Positions 39,775 to 48,740 of a stretch of DNA of 64,000 nucleotides are shown piece after piece. The stretch comes from Acidobacteriota bacterium (GTDB lineage Bacteria > Acidobacteriota > Terriglobia > Terriglobales > Acidobacteriaceae): the NCBI GenBank assembly GCA_023265315.1, contig JAHFUA010000002.1, positions 1 through 64,000 of the forward strand, written 5' to 3'. The notes under the pieces are model-generated. The model saw only the letters and a list, made by a program, of their open reading frames with translations, had not been told where the DNA came from and did not search any database. The stretch's first letter is position 1. Every line of letters starts with the position of its first letter. The position numbers and the translations under genes were made by a program.

Positions 39775-39778
<4 letters not shown>

Positions 39779-40656
39779 GATCCTACCTGCCGGCGTACGA
39801 CATGCGGGTCCCGCTCGAACTCGATGAGGCGCTCGAGACCATGGCGCGCGCGCCGGGTGAATGGAAACCCTTCGCCGGCGGCACCGACCTGATGGTGCTG
39901 CTCGAGCAGGGCAAGCTGGCGCACCGGAAATTCCTGAGCGTGGCACGGCTGAAGGGCCTTTATGGCTTCGCCCTGACCGACGACCACGTCACGCTCGGCG
40001 CCATGATCACCTACCGGCAGGTGCAGGCGACGGCCATCCTGCAGCAGGAATTTCCCCTGCTCTGCCGCGCCGCGTACGAGACCGGCGGCATCGCCACTCA
40101 GAACCGGGGCACGCTGGGCGGCAACATCGCCAACGCCTCGCCGGCCGCCGATTCCCCGCCCGCGCTGCTGGTTTACGATGCGGAGCTGGAGCTGGTCTCG
40201 GCGAGGGGAGCGCGCTGGGTGCCGTATGCCGGCTTTCATCTCGATTACAAGAAGCTGGACATGCGACCGGAAGAGGTGATCCGAAACATCCGCCTGCCGC
40301 GCACGAAGAAGAACTGGCGGCAGCATTATCGCAAGGTCGGCACGCGGCGGGCGCAGGCCATCTCCAAGGTTTGCTTCGCGGGCGCGGCGCTGGTCGATGG
40401 CGGCGAGATCAACGACGTACGCATCGCGCTGGGCAGCGTTGCGCCGACCGTGTTGCGCTGCCGCAAGACCGAAGCGCTTCTGCGGGGAAGCCTTACCACG
40501 GAAATGGTCCGCGCGGCGTGTGACGAGCTGGCGCGGGAGATCCAGCCTATCGACGACTTCCGTTCCACCGCTCGCTACCGCACACGGGTGGCGCAGAAGC
40601 TGCTCGCGGAGTTTCTCCTCGGACTCATCGCGCCGCCGGCAGGCGATCGGGCATGA
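39775..40656 (+). CDS. Xanthine dehydrogenase family, FAD-binding subunit
   Basis: KPFAGGTDLMVLLEQGKL, TGGIATQNRGTLGGNIANASPAADSPPALL. Confidence 0.94.
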
Positions 40657-40687
40657 GCGCCGGACGCGTGCTCAAACGAGGCCAGGC

Positions 40688-42184
40688 ATGAGCGACTTCA
40701 CCGAGTTGGTGGACCTCGCTTGCGAGCGCGTCGGCGGGCGCGTGCTCGCAGCCAACGACGAGTTCTTCGCGCCCAAGGAGAACTTGCTGAAGCCGGCCAA
40801 GCCGGTATGGCTCGAGGACAAGTACACTGACCGCGGCAAATGGATGGATGGCTGGGAGACGCGTCGGCGGCGCACCCTGGGATTTGACTGGTGCATCGTG
40901 CAGCTCGGCGTTCCCGGCATCCTGCGCGGAGTGGTCGTGGACACGAGCTACTTCAAAGGCAATTATCCGCAACACTGCTCCCTCGAGGCGTGTGCGCTCG
41001 CGGACCACGCACGTGTGGAAGAGTTCAGCTCCGACGCGGTCCGCTGGGCCGAAGTTCTGCCTAAGTCGGCCCTGGAAGGCGACACGCAGAACCACTTCGC
41101 GATCGGCGATCCGCACCGCTACACCCATCTGCGCTTCAACATTTATCCCGATGGCGGCGTGGCGCGGCTGCACGTGCATGGCGAGGCGGTGCCCGATTGG
41201 AAACGGGTGCTGGCGGAAGGCGCGTGCATCGACCTGGCGGCGGTCGTCAACGGCGGGTGCGTGGTGGACTGCAGCGACATGTTCTTCAGCGCGCCGCAGA
41301 ACCTGCTCATGCCGGACCGGAGTTCGCACATGGGCGACGGCTGGGAAACCAAGCGCAGGCGCGGTGAGGGACACGATTGGGTGGTCATCCGGCTGGGGAT
41401 CGCGGGCATGCTCCGCCAGGTCGAGGTGGATACATCGCACTTCAAGGGAAATTTTCCCGAGAGCTGCTCCCTGGAAGGGTGCGACGGCGCCGACCGCGCT
41501 TCGCAGCGTGACTGGAAGGAAGTTCTGCCGCGCACGCTGTTGCAGGCGGATTCGGTGCGCCGCTTCGAGATCACAGACCGTGCCCCCGCATCGCAGGTGC
41601 GCTTCAATATCTATCCCGATGGAGGAGTGGCGCGGCTGCGCATCTTCGGGGTGCCCACGCGCGAAGGCAGGATCGCCGAGGGCCTGCGCTGGCTGAATAC
41701 GCTGCCGGATGAGGTGGCACGCGCTTCCCTGCTGAATTGCTGCGGATCGAGCACCTGGGCGCAACGCGTTGCGGATCGGCGTCCCTTCCGTGACGCAGCC
41801 CAGCTTTTCGAGGCCGCGCACGAGGTTTGGGAGAAACTTGGGAGGAACGACTGGCTCGAGGCCTTCAGCCACCATCCGAAGATCGGCGAACGCAAGGCCG
41901 CAGTCGCGCAGCCGGCCGAGGCGCAGCGATGGTCGGAACAGGAGCAGCGGTCGGTCTCGAGCTCCGCAGCGCACCTGCGGGAGGAGCTGGCCAACACGAA
42001 CCAGATCTATCAGGCGCGCTTCGGCTACATCTTCATCATGTGCGCCACCGGCAAGAGCACGGAGGAGATGCTGGCGCTGCTGCGCGAGCGGCTGAAGAAC
42101 GATCCTGAGACTGAGTTGCGCGTGGCCGCCGGCGAGCAACAGAAGATCACCCGGCTGCGCCTGGAGAAGATGCTGGAGCTATGA
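40688..42184 (+). CDS. Allantoicase fused to OHCU decarboxylase
   Basis: Two allantoicase repeats (MDGWETRRRRTLGFDWCIVQLGVPGILRGVVVDTSYFKGNYPQHCSLE and MGDGWETKRRRGEGHDWVVIRLGIAGMLRQVEVDTSHFKGNFPESCSLE), then an OHCU decarboxylase-like C-terminus (FSHHPKIGERK ... SSAAHLREELANTNQIYQARFGYIFIMCATGKSTEEMLALLRERLKNDPETEL). Confidence 0.93.
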   Translation: MSDFTELVDLACERVGGRVLAANDEFFAPKENLLKPAKPVWLEDKYTDRGKWMDGWETRRRRTLGFDWCIVQLGVPGILRGVVVDTSYFKGNYPQHCSLEACALADHARVEEFSSDAVRWAEVLPKSALEGDTQNHFAIGDPHRYTHLRFNIYPDGGVARLHVHGEAVPDWKRVLAEGACIDLAAVVNGGCVVDCSDMFFSAPQNLLMPDRSSHMGDGWETKRRRGEGHDWVVIRLGIAGMLRQVEVDTSHFKGNFPESCSLEGCDGADRASQRDWKEVLPRTLLQADSVRRFEITDRAPASQVRFNIYPDGGVARLRIFGVPTREGRIAEGLRWLNTLPDEVARASLLNCCGSSTWAQRVADRRPFRDAAQLFEAAHEVWEKLGRNDWLEAFSHHPKIGERKAAVAQPAEAQRWSEQEQRSVSSSAAHLREELANTNQIYQARFGYIFIMCATGKSTEEMLALLRERLKNDPETELRVAAGEQQKITRLRLEKMLEL

Positions 42185-42522
42185 GCGCCATCACCACACA
42201 CGTACTGGACACGAGCACCGGCCGCCCGGCGGTGGGCGTGCCGGTCACGCTGGAGAGGCAAGCGGGCGACGGCCGGTGGCAGAGCGCCGGACACGGCGTC
42301 ACCAATCAGGACGGGCGGCTCACCAATCTGCTTGCCGGCTCGCAACTCGCGGCGGGAACGTACCGCGTCACCTTCGACACTGCCGCCTACTTCAGGGCGA
42401 AGAACCAGCAGGTATTTTATCCGCAGGTGCAGGTGATGTTCACGGTCCGCGACGCTGGGCAGCACTACCACGTGCCCCTTTTACTGAGCCCCTACGGGTA
42501 CTCCACTTATCGGGGAAGCTGA
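42181..42522 (+). CDS. uraH: 5-hydroxyisourate hydrolase (transthyretin-like)
   Basis: ITTHVLDTSTGRPAVGVPVTLE ... TNQDGRLTNLL ... C-terminal YHVPLLLSPYGYSTYRGS. Confidence 0.95.
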   Translation: MSAITTHVLDTSTGRPAVGVPVTLERQAGDGRWQSAGHGVTNQDGRLTNLLAGSQLAAGTYRVTFDTAAYFRAKNQQVFYPQVQVMFTVRDAGQHYHVPLLLSPYGYSTYRGS

Positions 42523-42525
42523 GCG

Positions 42526-43371
42526 ATGGGGATCAAGCTCTCGAGCAGCAACTACGGCAAGTCGCGCGTGCGCCTGGTGCGGATCACGCGCGGCGAGGAA
42601 GCGCACCACCTGAAAGACATCTCCGTTGACATACAGTTCGAGGGCGACTTCGAGGAGGCCCACACCCACGGCGATAACCGCAAGGTGCTGCCCACCGACA
42701 CCATGAAGAACACCGTCTATGCACTGGCCGGGCAGCAACCGGTGGGCGAAATCGAGGAATTTGGACTGCGTTTGACCGAACATTTCCTGGCGACGAATCC
42801 GCAGGTCCGGAACGTGCGCGTAGCGATGAGCGAACGATTGTGGGCGCGCATCCTGGTCGAGGGCCAACCGCACCCCTGGGCCTTCGTCGGCGGCCGGCCG
42901 GAGAAGCGCACTGCGCTGGTCGCGGCCACGCGCGCCGGCCATTCCACCCAGGCCGGGATCGAAGACCTGCTGGTGCTGAAAAGTTACGAATCGGCCTTCG
43001 AGGGTTACATCCAGGACCGCTACACCACGCTGAAGGAGACGCGCGACCGCATCCTCGCGACCGTGGTGAAAGCGAACTGGAGTTACAGCTTGCGGGATGT
43101 CGCGTTCGGGCGCTGCTGGGAAGGCGTGCGCGGCGTGTTGCTCCAAACCTTCGCCGAACACCGGAGCGAGTCGGTGCAGCACACGCTGTTCGCCATGGCC
43201 GGGGCGGTGCTGGATGCCTTCGGCGCGGTCGAGGTTATCCGGCTGTCCATGCCCAACAAGCACCACCTCCCGGTGGACCTGACGCCGTTCGGGATGGAAA
43301 ACCACAACGAGGTGTTTGTGGCGACGGATGAGCCGTACGGACTGATCGAAGCGGTGGTGCGAAGGGATTAG
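42526..43371 (+). CDS. Urate oxidase (uricase)
   Basis: YGKSRVRLVRITR, DNRKVLPTDTMKNTVYALA, LLVLKSYESAFEGYIQDRYTTLKETRDRILAT, MPNKHHLPVDLTPFGMENHNEVFVATDEPYGLIE. Confidence 0.96.
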   Translation: MGIKLSSSNYGKSRVRLVRITRGEEAHHLKDISVDIQFEGDFEEAHTHGDNRKVLPTDTMKNTVYALAGQQPVGEIEEFGLRLTEHFLATNPQVRNVRVAMSERLWARILVEGQPHPWAFVGGRPEKRTALVAATRAGHSTQAGIEDLLVLKSYESAFEGYIQDRYTTLKETRDRILATVVKANWSYSLRDVAFGRCWEGVRGVLLQTFAEHRSESVQHTLFAMAGAVLDAFGAVEVIRLSMPNKHHLPVDLTPFGMENHNEVFVATDEPYGLIEAVVRRD

Positions 43372-43390
43372 AATCGGTTCGGCAGGCTTT

Positions 43391-44356
43391 ATGGGACGTG
43401 CCGTTCAGACTCGGGTTGCCTTCCCGCCGTCCTACCTCAATCTGTGGAAATCGGGTGAGCTCGCCCGCCGCGTCGAACGCGGGCTCAGCAAACTCGGCGA
43501 TTGTACCCTCTGCCCGCGTGATTGCCACGTCAACCGCCTGGCCGACAAGTTCGCGGTCTGCCGCTCTGGCCGTTACCTGCGGGTCAGCAGCCATTTCCCC
43601 CACTTCGGCGAAGAAGACTGCCTGCGGGGGACGCGCGGCTCAGGGACCATCTTCTTCAGCGGCTGCAACCTGCGCTGCGTCTTCTGCCAGAACTTCGAGG
43701 CGAGCTGGCGCGTGGAAGGCGAGATCGCGCCTCCCCAGAAATTGGCCTCCATGATGCTCGAGCTCGAGGGGCGGGGCTGCCACAACATCAACCTGGTGAC
43801 GCCTGAACACGTGGTGCCGCAGATCCTGGAAGCGTTGCTAATCGCGGTCGAGGGCGGGCTGCGGCTGCCGCTGGTGTACAACACCGGCGCCTATGACTCG
43901 CTCGACTCGCTTGAGCTGATGGATGGCCTGGTTGACGTCTACATGCCGGACTTCAAGTTCTGGGATCCGGAGATGGCGCGCCGCTACCTCCGCGCACCCG
44001 ACTACCCGGAGGCGGCCCGCCGCGCCATTAAGGAAATGCACCGGCAGGTCGGGCCGCTGGTGGTGGATGAGAGCGGGCTGGCGTTGCGCGGCGTGATCCT
44101 GCGCCATCTGGTCATGCCCGGCGACATTGCCGGCACACGCGAGATTCTGCACTGGATCGCCCGCGAACTCGGCCCCGACACCTACCTCAACGTCATGCCG
44201 CAGTACTATCCCGCGGGCAAGGTGAGCGCCAAGGAGCACGCTGAGATCAACCGCTGCATCACGCTCGAGGAATTCCAGGAGGCGCTGGGAACCGCCTCAG
44301 AAGCCGGCTTGCGCCGTCTGGACAACCGGTCGGTGCTTCGCGCCCTCATGCGGTGA
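43391..44356 (+). CDS. Radical SAM protein (PflA-like activating enzyme family)
   Basis: CTLCPRDCHVNRLADKFAVCRSG and FFSGCNLRCVFCQNFEASW (CxxxCxxC). Confidence 0.88.
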   Translation: MGRAVQTRVAFPPSYLNLWKSGELARRVERGLSKLGDCTLCPRDCHVNRLADKFAVCRSGRYLRVSSHFPHFGEEDCLRGTRGSGTIFFSGCNLRCVFCQNFEASWRVEGEIAPPQKLASMMLELEGRGCHNINLVTPEHVVPQILEALLIAVEGGLRLPLVYNTGAYDSLDSLELMDGLVDVYMPDFKFWDPEMARRYLRAPDYPEAARRAIKEMHRQVGPLVVDESGLALRGVILRHLVMPGDIAGTREILHWIARELGPDTYLNVMPQYYPAGKVSAKEHAEINRCITLEEFQEALGTASEAGLRRLDNRSVLRALMR

Positions 44357-44364
44357 GGCGGCAG

Positions 44365-45840
44365 CTACCCTTTGACCACGGCAACGGGCTCCAGCCGCGC
44401 GACTTTCTTGCCGATGCCGGCACGCTCGACAACGTCGACTACGCGCGAGACGTCCTTGTAAGCCTGGGGCGCTTCTTCCGCCAGCCCCGATATCGAACCG
44501 GCGCGCACGGCAATGCCACGGCTCTTCAGCTCCTGCCGCAACTCCTCGCCCCGCACCATCTTTCTGGCGCGGGCGCGGCTCCACACCCGTCCGGCGCCAT
44601 GGCAGGTTGAGCCGAAGGTCCGTTCCATCGAATCCAGGGTGCCGATTAGCACGTACGACGCCGTACCCATCGAGCCTGGGATCAGCACCGGCTGGCCGAT
44701 GTCGCGCAGGTCGTCCGGCAACCCGGGCGAACCTGGACCGAAGGCCCGGGTTGCGCCTTTGCGGTGCACGCACACCTGCATGCGGGTCCCGCCTACCTCG
44801 TGTTCTTCGATCTTGGCCATGTTGTGGGCGATGTCGTAGACCTGGTGGAGGTCGAAGGCGAGCACCTTGCCGGCCAGTACTTGCTCAAAGGAGCGCCGGA
44901 TGTGGCCGGCCAGCACTTGGCGGTTGGCGAAGGCAAAATTGGCCGCGCAGGCCATGGCATGGAAATACTGCTGCCCATCCTCGGACGCAAAGGGCGCGCA
45001 CACCAACTCGCGGTCGGGAAGTTCGATGCCGAGGTCGCGCACCGTTTTCTGAAAGCGCGCGACGTAATCCTCGCAGACCTGGTGGCCGAAGCCGCGCGAG
45101 CCGCAGTGGATCTGCACCACTGCCTGGCCGGGGAACAAGCCCAAGCGCTCGGCCACGGTCTCGTCGTAGACTTCTGTGACGCGATCCACCTCGATGAAAT
45201 GATTGCCCGCGCCCAGCGTGCCGAGCTGGCCACGTCCACGTTCCCGCGCTTTGTGGGAAACGTATTCGGGATCGGCTCCGGGCATGGCACCGAACTCCTC
45301 TGTGTGTTCGAGGTCTTCCTTACGGGCGAGGCTGCGCTCTCGCGTCCAGCGCGCGCCTTCCACTAGCACCTTGTCCAGTTCGGCGTCCTGCAGCTTGATC
45401 TCACCGTGGACTCCCACCCCGCTGGGACAGTTGCGATAGATCGCCGAGGCCAGATCGTTCAGGAACGGGGAGATCTCTTCCGCTAAGGCTTCCGAAGCCA
45501 GCAGGCGCACCCCGCAGTTGATGTCGTAGCCCACACCTCCGGGCGAGATGATGCCATCGGGCAACTTAGTAGCGACTACGCCGCCGATGGGAAAGCCGTA
45601 CCCCTGGTGGATGTCGGGCATGGCGATGGCGTACTTGACGATTCCGGGCAAGGTGGCAGTGTTGACCAACTGCTCTACCGAGTTGTCGGTCAGGGACGCC
45701 TCAAGCAAGGCTTCGTCAGCGTAGAGCCGGGCCGGCGCTCGCATGTCCTCGCGGAAATCACGCGGAATCTCCCACACCTGTTCTGAAATACGCTTGAAAT
45801 CAGAGCGCGCAATCGTGCGAGTTGGAGATGGTTTCCCCAT
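44365..45840 (-). CDS. rtcB: RNA-splicing ligase RtcB
   Basis: [84 protein letters not shown]. Confidence 0.96.
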   Translation of the reverse strand: MGKPSPTRTIARSDFKRISEQVWEIPRDFREDMRAPARLYADEALLEASLTDNSVEQLVNTATLPGIVKYAIAMPDIHQGYGFPIGGVVATKLPDGIISPGGVGYDINCGVRLLASEALAEEISPFLNDLASAIYRNCPSGVGVHGEIKLQDAELDKVLVEGARWTRERSLARKEDLEHTEEFGAMPGADPEYVSHKARERGRGQLGTLGAGNHFIEVDRVTEVYDETVAERLGLFPGQAVVQIHCGSRGFGHQVCEDYVARFQKTVRDLGIELPDRELVCAPFASEDGQQYFHAMACAANFAFANRQVLAGHIRRSFEQVLAGKVLAFDLHQVYDIAHNMAKIEEHEVGGTRMQVCVHRKGATRAFGPGSPGLPDDLRDIGQPVLIPGSMGTASYVLIGTLDSMERTFGSTCHGAGRVWSRARARKMVRGEELRQELKSRGIAVRAGSISGLAEEAPQAYKDVSRVVDVVERAGIGKKVARLEPVAVVKG

Positions 45841-45850
45841 TCTTTGCCAC

Positions 45851-46264
45851 TCAAACGTCCACCACAAGGGTGGCTTCCCAGCCATCCGGTAGCCGCTCGA
45901 TTTTCAGACCGTGGAAGGTCACTGCTTTAATGCTACGCCGAATCGAAGCATTGGGCTCACCATGCAGGGATGCGCGCAGAAAGGTCTCAGAAATTGCGAT
46001 CACCTGGAAACCGGAATAGGATTCCTGGTGAACGTCCTGAAGATACAGAATCTCGTTTAACCAATTCACCAGCAGGGTTTCGCGATCGACGCCTGAAACT
46101 TCAACTTCCCGGCTAACGGTTTCCTGAGTGTCTGTGGGTTGCCCCTGGATGGCACAGAGGGCGTGGGCGGCAAGCACAAACAGCTCGGCCAGGTCACGTC
46201 CTCGGACCGTGAAAGCGCGGTCGGCAGTGTGTTCCACTTCCCGGAATTGCGAGTCATTGGCCAT
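45851..46264 (-). CDS. Archease
   Basis: [33 protein letters not shown] ... [15 protein letters not shown] ... [20 protein letters not shown]; next to rtcB. Confidence 0.92.
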   Translation of the reverse strand: MANDSQFREVEHTADRAFTVRGRDLAELFVLAAHALCAIQGQPTDTQETVSREVEVSGVDRETLLVNWLNEILYLQDVHQESYSGFQVIAISETFLRASLHGEPNASIRRSIKAVTFHGLKIERLPDGWEATLVVDV

Positions 46265-46356
46265 AGGCGATCAATCTGAGCGTTGCCAGGAATCGCTCAC
46301 TTGAATTTTCACCCTTGCTTCCTTGAACAAAATAGCCCCTGCAGACAAACGCTCCA

Positions 46357-46370
46357 GTGACCACGCTCAC
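46357..46370. promoter_or_regulatory. CRP-like box GTGACCACGCTCAC
   Basis: Exact GTGA-N6-TCAC between archease and USP. Confidence 0.5.
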
Positions 46371-46438
46371 AGGGCGACCGCCACGAATCCAGAGTGAGCA
46401 ACAGCCTGTTCCTCGCCGCCCCGGCTTGTGCTGCGGGG

Positions 46439-46452
46439 GTGACCGCAATCAC
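46439..46452. promoter_or_regulatory. CRP-like box GTGACCGCAATCAC
   Basis: Exact GTGA-N6-TCAC, 72 nt upstream of the USP start. Confidence 0.55.
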
Positions 46453-46524
46453 TGCAACATCCCAGTCCCCGTATTAACCTCAAGATGCCAACATGTTTCT
46501 CACCAAAGCGGGAGGAGGTGTCTC

Positions 46525-47391
46525 ATGCCCGTGGTGGAAGGGAAAGCCCGCGTCGCACTCAAGAATATCCTGTTCCCAACTGACTTCTCGGAACGCTCAG
46601 CCGCGGCCCTGCCCTATGCCGCCGCCGTCGCACGCCGTTACCAAGCCAAGGTCTACCTGGCGCATGTGGTCATGATGGAACCGGCGGTTGCACCGGCAGC
46701 CGGCCCACCGGTTTCGGACTGGAAAATGGCAGAACAGGAGATGGCGATCCTGGACCGCTGCGATCTGCTGAACGGGATACCCTACGAGACCCTGGTGGAA
46801 GAAGGAGAGATCGGGGATGTGCTCTCCGAGATGATCCGGCAGCGGGAGATCGACCTCATCATTTTGGGCACACATGGGCGAGGAGGATTCAAGAAGCTGA
46901 TCCTGGGATCGGTGGCGGAGGAGATCATCCGCGAGGCGCCGTGCCCGGTGCTGGCGGTCGGGCCGGAAGTGCCATCGCGTGCACAGTTCCCTGGCGACAT
47001 GCGCCATATCCTCTGTGCCACGGACTTCGGCCCCGGATCGCTTACCGCCCTGGAGTATGCGGTTTCTTTCGCCGAAGAGAACAGGGCCCGGCTGACGATC
47101 GTGCATATCGTGGAGCCTTATAATCCCCTGCTGGCGCCGAAGAGTCGAGAGGACGCGTTCCAGCAGTTGCTGCCGGCGGACGTGGTTCTGGCCTCGCCGC
47201 CGGAGTTCGTCGTCAAGATCGGCTCAGCGGCGGAGGTCATCCTCGAACTGGCTGGTGACAAGCAAAGCGATTTGATCGTGATGGGCGCCCATGAAACGCC
47301 GGTTGGGGCGCTGTCGACTCGTTTGGTCTGGCCGACTTTGCATCGTATCCTTTGTGAGGCGCGGTCTCCGGTGCTGACCGTACGGGGATAG
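46525..47391 (+). CDS. Universal stress protein, tandem UspA domains
   Basis: LKNILFPTDFSERSAAALPYAAAVARRYQAKVYLAHVV ... LIILGTHGRGGFKKLILGSVAEEIIREAPCPVLAVGP, and a second copy HILCATDFGPGSLTALEYAVSFAEENRARLTIVHIVEPY. Confidence 0.93.
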   Translation: MPVVEGKARVALKNILFPTDFSERSAAALPYAAAVARRYQAKVYLAHVVMMEPAVAPAAGPPVSDWKMAEQEMAILDRCDLLNGIPYETLVEEGEIGDVLSEMIRQREIDLIILGTHGRGGFKKLILGSVAEEIIREAPCPVLAVGPEVPSRAQFPGDMRHILCATDFGPGSLTALEYAVSFAEENRARLTIVHIVEPYNPLLAPKSREDAFQQLLPADVVLASPPEFVVKIGSAAEVILELAGDKQSDLIVMGAHETPVGALSTRLVWPTLHRILCEARSPVLTVRG

Positions 47392-47452
47392 TTGCCTGGC
47401 CAACCGAGATCGGCACGGGAATGGCCATCGCCCCAGACCCGAACCGTGGGCA

Positions 47453-47466
47453 GTGATTCCAGTCAC
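47453..47466. promoter_or_regulatory. CRP-like box GTGATTCCAGTCAC (within CAGTGATTCCAGTCACTG)
   Basis: Palindrome extends to 6-bp arms; 89 nt upstream of the 47556 gene. Confidence 0.55.
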
Positions 47467-47555
47467 TGCGCGGCCTTCCAATGGGGTTCAAGATAAAGAA
47501 GGGGATGGCCTAGGGCCATCCGGCTGCAGTCGCGAGGATTGCAGGGAGGCAGCAT

Positions 47556-48035
47556 ATGTTTTCGATTCGATTGGTCCAACTGATCGAGGCCCACGCTGAC
47601 AAGCTGTCTCAGGGGCTGATGCACAGCCTCGAGACTTCGCCGCGATCGAGCGAGCTGTTGCGCAAGGTGCCTGCCGACGAATTAAACAGCCGGGTGCAGG
47701 AGATCTATCGCAATCTCGGCGACTGGTTGCTGACCAAGACCGAGTCGGAGATCGAAGAGAGATACACCGGCTTGGGCATGCGGCGGGCGCGGCAGGGCGT
47801 GCCTTTCAGCCAGTTTGAGTGGGCTATCATCCTTACCAAAGAATATCTGTGGCAACACCTGGAGAGCGAAGGCCTGCTGGAGGAACCCGTCGAACTTCTG
47901 GGCGAACTGGAGCTGCTCCACAACCTGGAGCGGTTCTTTGATCGGGCAATCTATTTCGCCGCTGTGGGCTATGAGAGCGCGTCCGGGCACGAGGCGGCGC
48001 ATCGAGGCGCCGCGCCGGCGGCAGCGCGGCGATGA
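47556..48035 (+). CDS. Helical sensor-like protein (RsbR-type N-terminal domain candidate), unknown function
   Basis: All-alpha 159 aa; MFSIRLVQLIEAHADKLSQGLMHSLETSPRSSELLRKVPADELNSRVQEIYRNLGDWLL. Family assignment tentative. Confidence 0.5.
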   Translation: MFSIRLVQLIEAHADKLSQGLMHSLETSPRSSELLRKVPADELNSRVQEIYRNLGDWLLTKTESEIEERYTGLGMRRARQGVPFSQFEWAIILTKEYLWQHLESEGLLEEPVELLGELELLHNLERFFDRAIYFAAVGYESASGHEAAHRGAAPAAARR

Positions 48036-48099
48036 TCGGTCTCGGGGGTGACGGATCGCCTGAGACCAACGCAACCGCCTAAGCAACACGGAGGTCATT

Positions 48100-48579
48100 A
48101 TGCCAAGCAACACGCTGACAGAACTTCTGGATAGTCACAACATCAAGTACACGATCATTACTCACTCGGTGGCCTACACCGCCCAGGGAATTGCGGCCCT
48201 GACCCATATTCCCGGCCAGGAGCTGGCCAAGACCGTGATCGTGAACCTCGACGACTCGCTGGCCATGGCGGTCCTGCCGGCCTCGTGCCAGGTGGATCTG
48301 GCTGCCCTGCGGGCGGCGACGGGAGCGAATACCGTCACGCTCGCCAAAGAAAAGGACTTCATGCATCGTTTCCCGGGATGCGAGACCGGCGCCATGCCTC
48401 CTTTCGGCAATCTCTACGGCATGAACATCTTCGTGGACGAGACCCTGACCAAGGACCAAGAGATCGCGTTCAATGCCGGGTCGCACCGGGAACTGATGCG
48501 GCTTGCCTATGAAGATTTCGCCCGAGTGGCGAAGCCGACGGTATTGCAGTTTGCCCTGCCACGCCCGCGAGCCGCTTGA
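48100..48579 (+). CDS. YbaK/EbsC-type aminoacyl-tRNA deacylase domain protein
   Basis: LTELLDSHNIKYTIITHSVAYTAQGIAALTHIPGQELAKTVIVNLDDSLAMAVLPASCQVDLAALRAATGANTVTLAKEKDFMHRFPGCETGAMPPFGNLYGMNIFVDETL. Confidence 0.88.
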   Translation: MPSNTLTELLDSHNIKYTIITHSVAYTAQGIAALTHIPGQELAKTVIVNLDDSLAMAVLPASCQVDLAALRAATGANTVTLAKEKDFMHRFPGCETGAMPPFGNLYGMNIFVDETLTKDQEIAFNAGSHRELMRLAYEDFARVAKPTVLQFALPRPRAA

Positions 48580-48740
48580 GACTCGGAGTCCGGGCCAGGA
48601 ACAGTGCCTGGGTCACACGGACCGCAAAACGCGGCAGGGGTGTCTTCGGCAGGCCACGGCTCTCCTAGTCAGCCACAGCCCGCGGCACTATAACCTTGCC
48701 ACAAGCCTCAGCCATCCCCGGATCTCCATCCGCGAAATGC

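Noticed and set aside
40625-42139. 504-aa minus-strand ORF opposite allantoicase/OHCU decarboxylase
   Set aside because: Antisense of a recognised protein; no recognisable motifs.
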